A stretch of DNA of 64,000 nt from Tunturibacter empetritectus. GTDB taxonomy: Bacteria > Acidobacteriota > Terriglobia > Terriglobales > Acidobacteriaceae. The translations under genes and the position numbers were made by a program. Position 1 is the stretch's first letter; the number at the start of each line of letters is the position of its first letter. The stretch is taken from the NCBI RefSeq assembly GCF_040358985.1, contig NZ_CP132932.1:310001-374000 (forward strand), in the 5' to 3' direction. Shown one piece after another: positions 9,474 to 18,169 of this stretch. The notes beneath the pieces were generated by a model. It was not told the origin of the DNA. It saw nothing but the letters and a program-made list of their open reading frames with translations, and did no database searches.

Positions 9474-10606
9474 AGGGTTTGCGGCTCATAAGGTATGGTG
9501 ATCGCAACCTCGAAGCCGCCATCCTCCAGCGGCTCTGCCCTCATCGCAAACTCGTTCTGGTAAAAGTGCAGCAACCGCTCCCGAGTATTCTTCAGCCCGA
9601 TCCCGTGTCCCTTCTGCGCCTGCGCACCGGCTTCGGCTCCCGTATCGCGTACCCTCAGGAGCAGGCTACCGCCGTCGCGTCGAGCGGAAGCCTCCACCAC
9701 GCCCTCACTCACACAATGCGCAATCCCATGTCGAATCGCGTTCTCAACAATTGGCTGGAGCAAAAAACACGGCACCAGGCTGTCCAGCGCTCCCGGATCG
9801 ACCTTGATCTCTACCTTCAGCCGATCCGCAAATCGAATCTGCTCGATCGCCAGATAGCTATCAATCATCTCCAGCTCCTGCGAGAGCGGAACCTTCTCCG
9901 GCGTCGTCCGCTTCAGCGTGCTCTTCAGGATCATGTTCAGATGCGACAGCATCTCTACCGCCTCCCTCTGCCTGCCCAGCTCGACCAGCGTCGTGATTGC
10001 GTTCAATGTGTTGAAGAGAAAGTGAGGTTCAAGCTGCATCTGCAGAGCACGCAGGTGAGCCGAAGAGAGTTGCTTCTGAAGCTCGAGCGACCGCATCGCA
10101 TCGTCCTGCGCCCGCAGCTTGTATTGAACGATTCCGGTAACCCCGATAATGAACCCATAGAGCAGAAGTTCGATGCCAAACCGGTTGACGTTGAACAGCA
10201 CCCCCCACATCATGTGTTCTTCCCCCGGCCCCCAGCCGAGCGGAAAACCTATACCCCACAGCATCAGCAGATGAACCAGCGCAAGCACCGATCCAGCAAC
10301 TACGTGCAGCACAATTGTCTTCACGGAAAGGCTGGAGACAGTCGGTAAGCGCGGCGCCATCTTCCACAGGACGCACGCAATCGTTCCCCACCAACCCCAA
10401 AGAACTGCGCCATAAACCAGCGACGCTGGATGCATCACCGACCCACACTCGGCTGCAGTAGCGAGCGCCAGTACTGCCGCCAGCGACAGGATCAACAGGT
10501 AGCCGTTGAGTCCTCTACCTCCCTGCGCAGCAACCTCTTCCGGCGCGTTATCCTGCGAGATCGCCGGGGGCTGCCGAAACTCCGGAGAAGTGGTCAAAGT
10601 GTTCAT
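9470..10606 (-). CDS. LytS-type sensor histidine kinase
   Basis: About 378 residues from the ATG at 10606, which has AAAGGA in front; an upstream TTG at 10630 lacks one. Four hydrophobic segments lie in the N-terminal half, followed by a coiled linker and the His_kinase (PF06580) block LQMQLEPHFLFNTLNAI carrying the phospho-acceptor His. A HATPase domain follows with QPIVENAIRHGI (N box) and GIGLKNTRERL (G box). Signal sensed is unknown; there is no obvious extracytoplasmic ligand domain. It pairs with the overlapping LytTR regulator. Confidence 0.92.
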   Translation of the reverse strand: MNTLTTSPEFRQPPAISQDNAPEEVAAQGGRGLNGYLLILSLAAVLALATAAECGSVMHPASLVYGAVLWGWWGTIACVLWKMAPRLPTVSSLSVKTIVLHVVAGSVLALVHLLMLWGIGFPLGWGPGEEHMMWGVLFNVNRFGIELLLYGFIIGVTGIVQYKLRAQDDAMRSLELQKQLSSAHLRALQMQLEPHFLFNTLNAITTLVELGRQREAVEMLSHLNMILKSTLKRTTPEKVPLSQELEMIDSYLAIEQIRFADRLKVEIKVDPGALDSLVPCFLLQPIVENAIRHGIAHCVSEGVVEASARRDGGSLLLRVRDTGAEAGAQAQKGHGIGLKNTRERLLHFYQNEFAMRAEPLEDGGFEVAITIPYEPQTL

Positions 10607-10972
10607 GCGCGCATCCTTTTCTTTATTCAACTAAAGGTTCTCTACATCGAAATTAAGCCGTTCCGCGATCCCTAAGCGAGAACGTGCAAGAATTAGGATC
10701 CATCGTCTCCCCCGCGGCTCCAACATCTTTGCAGCCAAAGCCCCCATTTCTGCAGGCAGCCATGTTATATCTAGCTCCTTCTCTCCGGTACGAGGCTAAT
10801 GCCGGTAGTGGGTCAGCTTCGAGTCCAGACCAAGCGAAGTTAACCGAAAACCCGTTTCCGGAAATGACGCTTCGATATTACCGAAAAGCCGACTTGCCGG
10901 GAGTGGTACGCTTTGGGACGAAGCTACCCAGTGAATTCCAAAGGGGACTGCTGTAACGAAAGCGAGACTTTG
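10607..10972. other. Gene-free region at the left edge of an accessory islet
   Basis: No convincing gene; a 90-codon GTG frame here has no recognisable protein. It contains TAGTGGGTCAGCTT (10806-10819), whose near-exact reverse complement lies at 12445-12458. Base composition is visibly AT-richer than the flanks. It probably carries the promoter of the kinase gene leftwards and of the GIY-YIG gene rightwards. Confidence 0.5.
10806..10819 (+). repeat. Left arm of 14-bp inverted repeat bounding the islet
   Basis: Matches the reverse complement of 12445-12458 in 13 of 14 positions. The two arms enclose the GIY-YIG gene and the unknown gene, about 1.65 kb. No transposase is present, so it could be a transposon remnant or chance. 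Confidence 0.4.
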
Positions 10973-11530
10973 ATGCCAGACTTAGAACTCGAACAAGAGC
11001 CAGTGGTCAAGGCGCATCTGATCAAACAGTACGGGGAGTTGTGGAATCCAGAGTACGTCGATTGGGCTAGATCATGGAAACTGTTGGGTAAACGTAATAA
11101 AGGGCCGAAGTCACCGGACATAAACGTCTTTGAAGAGCGCGGCATATACGTCCTTTATAACGACTACACGCCCGTATACGTGGGGAAAGCTCTTCAGCAG
11201 TCGATTGGATATCGCCTTCAGCTTCACCGTGAATCGAATCGCAAAGGAACACGCTGGGATGCCTTCTCGTGGTTCGGCTTCTGCGGACTTCGTCCGAATG
11301 GAGATGTAAAGAAATTGAATCTCCGCGTTGGTCTAAAAACGACGGCAGCGATTGAGATGCTTGAAGCTCTGCTTATAACAGTGATCGATCCACGGTTGAA
11401 TTCAAAAAAAGAGACGTTGAAAGGTGCGACTCGACTTTTCCAATCCAAGACCGACAGTAAGCCGGATTTCCATGATCGCTTCAACCTGATGGAAGAATTG
11501 CTCAGGGAAATACATAAAAGTAAGCAATAG
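10973..11530 (+). CDS. Stand-alone GIY-YIG nuclease-like protein
   Basis: 185 residues from the ATG at 10973. A single GIY-YIG domain: GIYVLYNDYTPVYVGKA (GIY at 57-59, YVG at 69-71), catalytic-type R81 in GYRLQLHRE, and the C-terminal acidic residue at E131 (MLEALLITVIDPRLNSK). Residues 1-52 and 150-185 are charged and unrecognised. It lacks UvrC or homing-endonuclease extra domains. Such small proteins occur in mobile or defence-associated regions; function here is not established. Lower GC than its neighbours and bounding repeats suggest acquisition. Confidence 0.75.
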   Translation: MPDLELEQEPVVKAHLIKQYGELWNPEYVDWARSWKLLGKRNKGPKSPDINVFEERGIYVLYNDYTPVYVGKALQQSIGYRLQLHRESNRKGTRWDAFSWFGFCGLRPNGDVKKLNLRVGLKTTAAIEMLEALLITVIDPRLNSKKETLKGATRLFQSKTDSKPDFHDRFNLMEELLREIHKSKQ

Positions 11531-11596
11531 TCCTCTGTGGGCGGTCGCCAAACCTTTTAGCTCAGTTCCCACGAAGTCGCATTGTTTGAAACTTCT

Positions 11597-11629
11597 CGGA
11601 TTAGTAACGACAAACGCGCTTATCTTGGT
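11597..11629 (+). repeat. 33-bp imperfect direct repeat, left copy
   Basis: Matches 12358-12390 at 27 of 33 positions, with the shared core GTAACGACAAACGC. The two copies flank the unknown gene at 11670-12317. They may mark a duplication or an insertion unit. Confidence 0.5.
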
Positions 11630-11669
11630 AGTGTCCAGTTGCAAGCCTGCAATGGCACTATGACAGCTC

Positions 11670-12317
11670 ATGGTAAGCTCCGAAATCATGGCGGACAAAG
11701 AGCTGGAGATTCCCTATCATGTGATGGCAATTAGCGCGCTAGCGGGGGATTATAGCGCCGCGGCCTTCCAAGTCGAAATCGGCCAATGCCGTGAGGTCAT
11801 CGCCAAACTCGCCGCCGAAGACAACTGTTCTGACCAGCAGCGCGCACGATACCGCATACTGCGCTATCTCGACTTGCAGTTGGCGCGGTCTGTTAGCTGG
11901 GTCGACAAGGAAGCTGACCTGATGGCCTGGGTTATGCGGAATCTCATTGAGCTGAAGTTCTGGGCCAAGTTCGTTTCCGAAAGCGAAGAGAAGGCGACCC
12001 AGTTCGTCAACGAATCCAATATCGACTTGAGGGAAGTTTCCGAGCGCCTAAAAAGGTTGATGCCGGACGATGTCGAAACCATGCCGCCACTGCCACCGAA
12101 TTCAGATGGACAGCGCGTCAACGTGAGGCCGTCAGGTGATCAGGAAGAGTTGACCTGGAAGATGGCATCGAAGCTGATCCACCCGAGTTCTCACGTGATT
12201 AACGAGTTCGAGAATACTATGAACGATCCGCACAACAACCAGTTCTTTGCTCTTCAGATCCTCATGTACGGCTGGGGAATTATTACGATCTTCCACGACA
12301 TTGTTTGGACAGCTTGA
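11670..12317 (+). CDS. Unknown cytoplasmic protein in islet
   Basis: 215 residues, no signal peptide or clear membrane segment; the ATG at 11688 is an equally possible start. I do not recognise the family with confidence. It is mainly helical and charged, with AWVMRNLIELKFWAKFV near residue 90 and KMASKLIHPSSHVINEF near 170. A conserved-looking Lys...His-Pro-Ser block of this kind is reminiscent of DUF5677-type proteins, but this is a weak resemblance. It follows the GIY-YIG gene on the same strand after a 139-bp gap and is flanked by a 33-bp imperfect direct repeat. The pair might be a small defence or mobile cassette (speculative). Confidence 0.65.
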   Translation: MVSSEIMADKELEIPYHVMAISALAGDYSAAAFQVEIGQCREVIAKLAAEDNCSDQQRARYRILRYLDLQLARSVSWVDKEADLMAWVMRNLIELKFWAKFVSESEEKATQFVNESNIDLREVSERLKRLMPDDVETMPPLPPNSDGQRVNVRPSGDQEELTWKMASKLIHPSSHVINEFENTMNDPHNNQFFALQILMYGWGIITIFHDIVWTA

Positions 12318-12357
12318 CGTTTCCCGTCGCCCGCTGCCTGTCACTACCAGCGATTGG

Positions 12358-12390
12358 CGGATCGGTAACGACAAACGCACTTCTGTTGGC
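12358..12390 (+). repeat. 33-bp imperfect direct repeat, right copy
   Basis: Partner of 11597-11629, with 27 of 33 identical positions. Confidence 0.5.
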
Positions 12391-12444
12391 CAATTCGATA
12401 AACTTCCTCAAAGTCGGGTTTCGGCAAGTTGAGTCGTTCACATC

Positions 12445-12458
12445 AAACTGACCCACTA
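12445..12458 (-). repeat. Right arm of 14-bp inverted repeat bounding the islet
   Basis: Partner of 10806-10819, one mismatch in 14. Confidence 0.4.
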
Positions 12459-12642
12459 TCCCAACATCTGAAGCTTCCCCGCATCAATCTCAAAGTCTGC
12501 AAAGCCGGCCAGCGAAGCCACTCCGCAGCGACATAATCCACCGCGCATCCTGTCATCCTCCCTGCAGCTTAAGCGTATCCGGCTGCATATCGGTTTTCAG
12601 GCGCCGTCCTGAGGCTCATCCTGACACTGAGGTACTACCGTT

Positions 12643-13899
12643 ATGCAGGCGAACAAAACCCTCGTGCTTCTGTGCACCTTAATCTGCATTCCCCTCGCCT
12701 CCTGTTCCCGCGTCGTAGCCCATGCCAACACCTCTCCTCCCGAGGGCGTCCCCGTTCACGTTGCCCGCGCCGTATCGCAGGATGTGCCACTCGAGCTCGC
12801 GGCAGTTGGAAACGTCGAAGCCGTCGAGAGTGTCGACGTCAAGCCGCGCGTAGCCGGACAAATCAAAGAAGTCGCCTTCACCGAAGGACAAGACGTAACC
12901 AAAGGCCAGCTGCTCTTCACCATCGACCGCGACACGCTAAGCCGCCAGCAGGCACAACAACAGGCCGAACTCGATCGTGATGTCGCAATGGAACAACAGG
13001 CTACCGCCATCGCCGCCCGAGATGCGGCGTCGCAAAGGCAGAGCCAGTCCGAGGCCGACACTGCCGTCAAGTTAGGCGAACTCGGCGTTCTCTCCGGCCA
13101 AAGTGTAAGGCAAGCCGTCACAACAAGCGACACCACACGCGCCAGCCTCCAGGCCGACAAGGCCGCCATCGCCGCCGCCACCGGAGCCATCAACGCCGAC
13201 CGCGCTCGCCTCGCCCAGACACAGCTACAGCTCAACTTCGCCCAGGTCGTCGCTCCCATCGCTGGACGCGCCGGCGCCGCCATGGTCAAAGCCGGCAACC
13301 TAATTCGCGAAAACGACACAACCCTCGTCACCCTCCTTCAGCTCGCACCCATCCGCGTCACCTTCGGCGTTCCAGAGCAAGCCCTCGCCCAGGTACAGCA
13401 CCTCAGCTCCCTTGGCCCCCTCGAAGTCGAAGCCGGCCCAAGCGACGGCCCCCTGGGCAAAGGCCGCCTCGAGTTCATCGACAACACTGTCGATCCCGCT
13501 ACTGGCACGATCCGGCTCAAGGCCTCATTCCTAAACACCGACAGAGCACTCTGGCCAGGCGAGTTCGTCAACGTCCGCCTCCGTCTACGGATCGACGCCA
13601 ACCAGCTAGTCGTTCCGCAGTCCGCCATCCAGCAAGGCCTCGAGGGAACATACGCTTGGCGCATTCAAGCAAGCATCGCCACCATGGTCCCCGTCACCGT
13701 GCTGCGCACCTACCGCCCCCCAACATCCGAGCAGGCAGCGAACGAAGTAGCAGTTCTAGGCAGCGGTCTCCGCCAAGGAGATGTGATCGTCACCGAAGGC
13801 CAACTCCGCCTAACCCCAGGCGCACGCGTCTCTCCCATCGACGCCCCCTCATCGCAAGATTCCCTCACCAACAACACCCTGCGCAACGCAGCACCCTGA
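12643..13899 (+). CDS. RND efflux periplasmic adaptor (MdtA/AcrA-like lipoprotein)
   Basis: 418 residues. A lipobox LASC (residues 18-21, acylated Cys21) makes it a periplasmic lipoprotein. The biotinyl-lipoyl-like and hairpin region is clear: NVEAVESVDVKPRVAGQIKEVAFTEG, then a long Ala/Gln-rich coiled coil (about 100-195), then the second lipoyl half AQVVAPIAGRAGAAMVKAGNLI. Beta-barrel and membrane-proximal parts follow (LQLAPIRVTFGVPE, VVPQSAIQQG). It links the inner-membrane RND pump encoded 27 bp downstream to an outer-membrane channel. No TolC-like gene is in the window, so a channel encoded elsewhere must be used. Confidence 0.93.
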   Translation: MQANKTLVLLCTLICIPLASCSRVVAHANTSPPEGVPVHVARAVSQDVPLELAAVGNVEAVESVDVKPRVAGQIKEVAFTEGQDVTKGQLLFTIDRDTLSRQQAQQQAELDRDVAMEQQATAIAARDAASQRQSQSEADTAVKLGELGVLSGQSVRQAVTTSDTTRASLQADKAAIAAATGAINADRARLAQTQLQLNFAQVVAPIAGRAGAAMVKAGNLIRENDTTLVTLLQLAPIRVTFGVPEQALAQVQHLSSLGPLEVEAGPSDGPLGKGRLEFIDNTVDPATGTIRLKASFLNTDRALWPGEFVNVRLRLRIDANQLVVPQSAIQQGLEGTYAWRIQASIATMVPVTVLRTYRPPTSEQAANEVAVLGSGLRQGDVIVTEGQLRLTPGARVSPIDAPSSQDSLTNNTLRNAAP

Positions 13900-13926
13900 G
13901 CCACATCCGCCGACGAGGTTCCACTC

Positions 13927-16900
13927 ATGCGTTTCACCGAGTTCTTCATCCGTCGCGCCATCACCACCACTCTCCTCATCTCCGCCATCGCAGGCTTCGG
14001 CTTTCTCAGCTATCTCTCCCTCCCCGTCAGCAATCTGCCCGAGGTCGAGTACCCCACCATCCACGTCTCCGCCTCACTCCCCGGCGCCAACCCCGACTCC
14101 ATGGCCTCCACCGTCGCCACGCCGCTCGAGGGCGAGTTCTCCCGCATCCCCGGCATCGCGAACATGACCTCCTCCAGCTCCGTCGGCAGCACCGACATCA
14201 CCCTCCAATTCGCCCTCAACCGCAGCGTCGACGCTGCCGCGCAAGACGTCCAGGCCGCCATCTCCCGCGCCACCGGCAGCCTCCCTCCCGGCATGCCCGA
14301 CCCACCCTCCTACTCCAAGGTCAACCCCGCCGACGACCCCATCATCTGGCTCGAGATGCACTCCCAGACCATGTCCTTCGAGCAGTTCTCCCGCTACGCC
14401 ACCCAAATCGTCTCCAAGCAGATCTCCATGGTCAACGGCGTCTCGCAGGTCGAGGTCTACGGTCCCGAGCGCCCAGCCATCCGCGTCCAGGCCGACCCCG
14501 CGCGCCTCGCCGCCTACGGCCTCGATCTCGAACAACTCCGCACCGCCCTCACCACCAACAGCGCCAGCCTTCCCACCGGCACCCTCTACGGCGAGGCCCG
14601 TGACTACTCCCTCCAGGCCAACAGCCAGCTCACCACCGCCAACCAGTTCTCCGACCTCGTCATCGCCTATCGCAACGGAGTCCCCCTCCGCCTCAGCCAG
14701 GTCGCCCAGGTCTTCAACAGCTCCAGCAACGACAAGCACACCTTCTGGATCAACGGTCGCCGCGGCGTCATCCTCGCTGTGCGCAAGCAGCCCGGCGCAA
14801 ACACCGTCGAGGTCGCCGATCAAGTCAAAGCCGCAGTCCAAAACCTCCGCAGCGTCTTACCTCCCGGTGTAACCTTCGGCCGAGTCTCCGACGACTCCGA
14901 CATCGTCCGCGACTCCATCTCCGAGGTCAACCACACCCTCATCCTCACCATCGCCCTCGTCGTCTTCGTCATCTTCGCCTTCCTCGGCACCGTCTCTTCC
15001 ACCCTCATCGCCAGCGCCACCATCCCCGTCTCCATCCTTGGCTCCTTCATCGCCATGCGCCTCCTCAACTACACCGTCGACATGTTCTCCATGATGGCCA
15101 TCACGCTCTCCGTCGGCTTCATCGTCGACGACGCCATCGTCATGATCGAGAACATCGTCCGTCATCGCGAGATGGCAAAGCCCCCCGTCACCGCCGCGCT
15201 CGACGGAGCCGCCGAAGTCGCCTTCACCATCCTCTCCATGACCCTCTCCCTCGTCGCCGTCTTCCTCCCCATCCTCTTCCTCAACGGCGTCCTCGGCCGT
15301 CTCCTCCGCGAGTTCGCCGTCACAATCTCCGTCTCTATCCTGCTCTCCGGCGTCTCCGCGCTCACCCTTACTCCCATGCTCTGCAGCCGCTTTCTCTCGG
15401 AGCGCACCCACGCAGACAACTGGTTCCATCGCCGCAACGAGCGCCTCTACACCGCACTCGAAAACTTCTACCGTCGCTCCCTCGATCGAGTCCTCCGTCA
15501 TCCCCGCGCAACCATCTTCGCCAGCATCGCAATGACAGCAATCACAGCCATCCTCTTCGCCATCGTCCCCAAGAGCTTCATGCCCGCAGTCGACACCGGC
15601 GGCATCTCCGGAAGCATGGAAGCCCCGCAGGACAGCTCCTTCGCCCAAACGATCGCCAACGCCGAGCAAGTCAACAAAGCGCTTGCAGCAATTCCCTGGA
15701 TGGACAGCAACCTCTCCGGCGTCTACGCCCAGAACGAAGGCTGGCTCTGGGTCAACCTCCGTAAGGACCGCCACCGCCCCAACGTCAAGACCATCATCGC
15801 CGACCTCCAGAAGAAGCTCGACCGCATCCCCAGCCTCAAGGTATATCTCCGCCAGCCGGAGTTCGTCGACCTCGGCCAGTCTGAATCCCGATCCCAATAC
15901 TCCGCCGCCCTCCAAAGCCCGGACGCCGACGAGCTCTACCGCTGGGCGCCACGCCTCAAAGACAAACTCGACTCCCTCCCCGAACTCGCCAACGTATCCA
16001 CCGACCTCCAGATGAGCGCACCCCGTGTCAACGTCGACATCCGCCGCGACCTCGCTATGTCACTCAACGTCGACCCCGAAAAGATTGCGAACACGCTCTA
16101 CGACGCCTACGGAAATCGCCGCGCCAACACCATCACCGTAGCCTCCCAGCAGTACGACGTAATCCTCGAAGTCGCCCGCCAATACCAGCGCGATCCCGAG
16201 TCAATGGGCAGCATCTATCTCGCATCCACCAACGGTCACCTCGTTCCCCTCTCCGCCGTCACCACGCTCAGCCAGACCGTCGCGCCTCTCGCCGTCAATC
16301 ACCTCGGCCAATTTCCCGCCGTCACCTTTCACTTCGATCTCAAGCCCGGCATCTCACTCGACGCAGCCACCCGCGCCGTGCAGCTTGCCGCCACACAGAT
16401 CGGCCTACCTGCCAGCATGAACTTCACCTTCCAGGGCACTGCCGCGCAGTTTCAGAGCTCCCTCAAAGGCCTCGGCGTCCTGCTCATCATCGCTGTCATG
16501 GTCATCTATCTTGTCCTCGGCGTCCTCTACGAGAGCTTCATCCACCCCATCACCATCCTCTCCGGCCTGCCTGCCGCGGCCATCGGCGCGCTCCTCACGC
16601 TGCTCGTCTTCGGCCAGGATCTCAACCTCTACTCCTTCCTCGGCATCATCCTGCTCGTCGGCATCGTCAAGAAAAACGCCATCATGATCGTCGACTTCGC
16701 CCTCGACGCCGAGCGCAATCGCGCACTCCCGCCCGAGCAGGCTATCTATCAAGGCTGTCTTCAGCGCTTCCGCCCCATCATGATGACTACGATGGCTGCC
16801 CTGCTGGGCGCGGCTCCTATTGCATTTGGTCAGGGCATCGGCGGAGAAGCGCGTCGCCCTCTTGGTATCGCAGTCGTTGGCGGACTCCTGCTCTCACAAT

Positions 16901-17007
16901 CCCTCACCCTCTACGTCACACCGGTCATCTATCTCTATCTGCATCGGCTGCAACGAAGCAGCGTCCTGCCGGACGGGCCTCCTGCGCGGAGCGCGGTCAC
17001 TTCGTGA
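13927..17007 (+). CDS. RND multidrug efflux pump, HAE1/MdtB type
   Basis: 1026 residues, standard size for AcrB/MdtB. The internal duplication is visible: a first transmembrane helix at 12-32, a large periplasmic porter domain, TM2-6 beginning near 335, and a second half with the same order from about 520. The proton-relay TM4 motif SVGFIVDDAIVMIENI carries paired Asp residues. It exports amphipathic compounds with the upstream adaptor. The last 14 residues (VLPDGPPARSAVTS) and the stop codon lie entirely within the dispersed palindromic element, so the C-terminal tail has been replaced or extended by repeat DNA. Confidence 0.95.
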   Translation: MRFTEFFIRRAITTTLLISAIAGFGFLSYLSLPVSNLPEVEYPTIHVSASLPGANPDSMASTVATPLEGEFSRIPGIANMTSSSSVGSTDITLQFALNRSVDAAAQDVQAAISRATGSLPPGMPDPPSYSKVNPADDPIIWLEMHSQTMSFEQFSRYATQIVSKQISMVNGVSQVEVYGPERPAIRVQADPARLAAYGLDLEQLRTALTTNSASLPTGTLYGEARDYSLQANSQLTTANQFSDLVIAYRNGVPLRLSQVAQVFNSSSNDKHTFWINGRRGVILAVRKQPGANTVEVADQVKAAVQNLRSVLPPGVTFGRVSDDSDIVRDSISEVNHTLILTIALVVFVIFAFLGTVSSTLIASATIPVSILGSFIAMRLLNYTVDMFSMMAITLSVGFIVDDAIVMIENIVRHREMAKPPVTAALDGAAEVAFTILSMTLSLVAVFLPILFLNGVLGRLLREFAVTISVSILLSGVSALTLTPMLCSRFLSERTHADNWFHRRNERLYTALENFYRRSLDRVLRHPRATIFASIAMTAITAILFAIVPKSFMPAVDTGGISGSMEAPQDSSFAQTIANAEQVNKALAAIPWMDSNLSGVYAQNEGWLWVNLRKDRHRPNVKTIIADLQKKLDRIPSLKVYLRQPEFVDLGQSESRSQYSAALQSPDADELYRWAPRLKDKLDSLPELANVSTDLQMSAPRVNVDIRRDLAMSLNVDPEKIANTLYDAYGNRRANTITVASQQYDVILEVARQYQRDPESMGSIYLASTNGHLVPLSAVTTLSQTVAPLAVNHLGQFPAVTFHFDLKPGISLDAATRAVQLAATQIGLPASMNFTFQGTAAQFQSSLKGLGVLLIIAVMVIYLVLGVLYESFIHPITILSGLPAAAIGALLTLLVFGQDLNLYSFLGIILLVGIVKKNAIMIVDFALDAERNRALPPEQAIYQGCLQRFRPIMMTTMAALLGAAPIAFGQGIGGEARRPLGIAVVGGLLLSQSLTLYVTPVIYLYLHRLQRSSVLPDGPPARSAVTS

Positions 17008-17154
17008 CAGGTATACCGGTCGTGTCACCATCATCAATAAAGGTCCTCCCGCTGGTCGGCACAATCTAACCTGCGACCAACGGGAGCACCACCCGAAGGG
17101 GTACACAAGTCACGAAGTGACCGCGCCACGCGTAGTGGGCCCGTCCGGCAGGAC
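16963..17154. repeat. Dispersed palindromic element, copy B (full length)
   Basis: A 192-bp near-palindrome. The outer arms are GTCCTGCCGGAC (16963-16974) and its exact complement GTCCGGCAGGAC (17143-17154). Next inward is the GTCACTTCGTGAC/GTCACGAAGTGAC hairpin, once per arm. The centre holds the CTCCCGCTGGTCG / CGACCAACGGGAG stem. The right arm also has CCAC-GCGTA-GTGG. Each arm encodes the C-terminal 14 residues and TGA stop of one of the two convergent genes. Confidence 0.9.
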
Positions 17155-18150
17155 CTTCTCCCTCTGCGCCCCCCGCCAGAGCGCAGGAGGAGTTCCCTCC
17201 CACATCCGAAAAGCCCGGACAAAGGAGTTCGAATCCTCATACCCCAGAAGATAAGCCGTCTCATTCAGCTCCAGCAGAGAGTTATTAAGATAGTGCCGCG
17301 CCAACTGATGCCGAGCCTCCTCAAGCACCTGCTGAAAGCTGTACCCCGCATCCTGCAACCTTCGCTGCAACGTTCGCGAACTGATATGAAACTCACGCGC
17401 AATCTCCTGCATCTTCGGTCGTCGCCCGGCAAGCTTTCTCTGGATCGCAGCGCGAACCCTCTCAGGAAAAGTCTCTTCGCCCTTACGCTGCTTCAACTCT
17501 TCATCAAACTGAGGCGCAAGCATGGCCAAGAGTTCGGCATTGCGAGTCACAAACGGCAGAGCAGCATCCGACGCACGAAAGATCATGGCATTACGGACAG
17601 CCCCAAACACAACCGGGCAGCCGAAGTGCCGCTCAAAGATCTTGCCATGCGCAGCTTGGCGTGCAAGCTCAACACGCAGCGGAGAGATGCGAGTCCCAGT
17701 CCCATGCCGCGCAATGCACAGCACCCAGGCAAAACACACATCAGTAAGAATCGCAGGCTCGGCGCCATCGGCAAGCAGCCAGCGAAACTGTATGCTCCAC
17801 TCGCTCTCATCGGTCTCGTGGATGATCTCTTCAGGACACGAGAGTTGTTTATAGCGAGCCATCTGCCGCATGGCCTCGCCAAAGCTGGCAGTAGAAAGAG
17901 CTGCGACCGCAATCGGATCGAAGTGTTCCGCCTTAGTCTCGGTGCCAAGTTCAAGACCAATGGCGGGGTTCGGGCTGGCCACGCCCACTCCCCGCCACAA
18001 AGCAAACAGCTCTTCAGTCGTCACCACAACGCGTGGTTGATCGAGTAGCCCCGGCTCCAATCCCGCACTCTGAAGCACAGCAGACACACGGGTCCCCGCC
18101 TCTTCCAAACGTATTGCCAGACGGCCGGGAACCCGAAAGTGTTTGCTCAT
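17110..18150 (-). CDS. AraC-family regulator (PF12625 N-terminal domain)
   Basis: 346 residues. The N-terminal ~200 residues resemble the 'arabinose-binding domain of AraC' (PF12625) found in ArgR/OruR/ToxR-like regulators: SAVLQSAGLEPGLLDQP, NPAIGLELGTETKAEHFDPIAVAALSTASFGEAMRQMARYKQL. Two helix-turn-helix units at about 240-325 include MQEIAREFHISSRTLQRRLQDAG and ELNETAYLLGYEDSNSFVRAFRMWEGTPP. It is convergent with the RND pump and close upstream of the alcohol dehydrogenase gene on the same strand. Its ligand and targets are unknown. The last 14 residues (VLPDGPTTRGAVTS) come from the palindromic element. Confidence 0.92.
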   Translation of the reverse strand: MSKHFRVPGRLAIRLEEAGTRVSAVLQSAGLEPGLLDQPRVVVTTEELFALWRGVGVASPNPAIGLELGTETKAEHFDPIAVAALSTASFGEAMRQMARYKQLSCPEEIIHETDESEWSIQFRWLLADGAEPAILTDVCFAWVLCIARHGTGTRISPLRVELARQAAHGKIFERHFGCPVVFGAVRNAMIFRASDAALPFVTRNAELLAMLAPQFDEELKQRKGEETFPERVRAAIQRKLAGRRPKMQEIAREFHISSRTLQRRLQDAGYSFQQVLEEARHQLARHYLNNSLLELNETAYLLGYEDSNSFVRAFRMWEGTPPALWRGAQREKVLPDGPTTRGAVTS

Positions 18151-18169
18151 CGTTATTCAGTCTTCATGC

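Larger units (their letters stand above)
12318..12642. other. Gene-free region at the right edge of the islet
   Basis: Holds the right copies of the 33-bp direct repeat (12358-12390) and the 14-bp inverted repeat (12445-12458), then the leader of the RND adaptor gene. No gene or clear consensus promoter was recognised. Confidence 0.5.

Noticed and set aside
10684..10956. 90-codon GTG frame left of the GIY-YIG gene
   Set aside because: No ribosome site or protein-like pattern; overlaps the inverted-repeat arm.
14857..15915. 352-codon minus-strand frame inside the RND pump
   Set aside because: Asp/Glu/Gly/Val-rich shadow with no recognisable fold.
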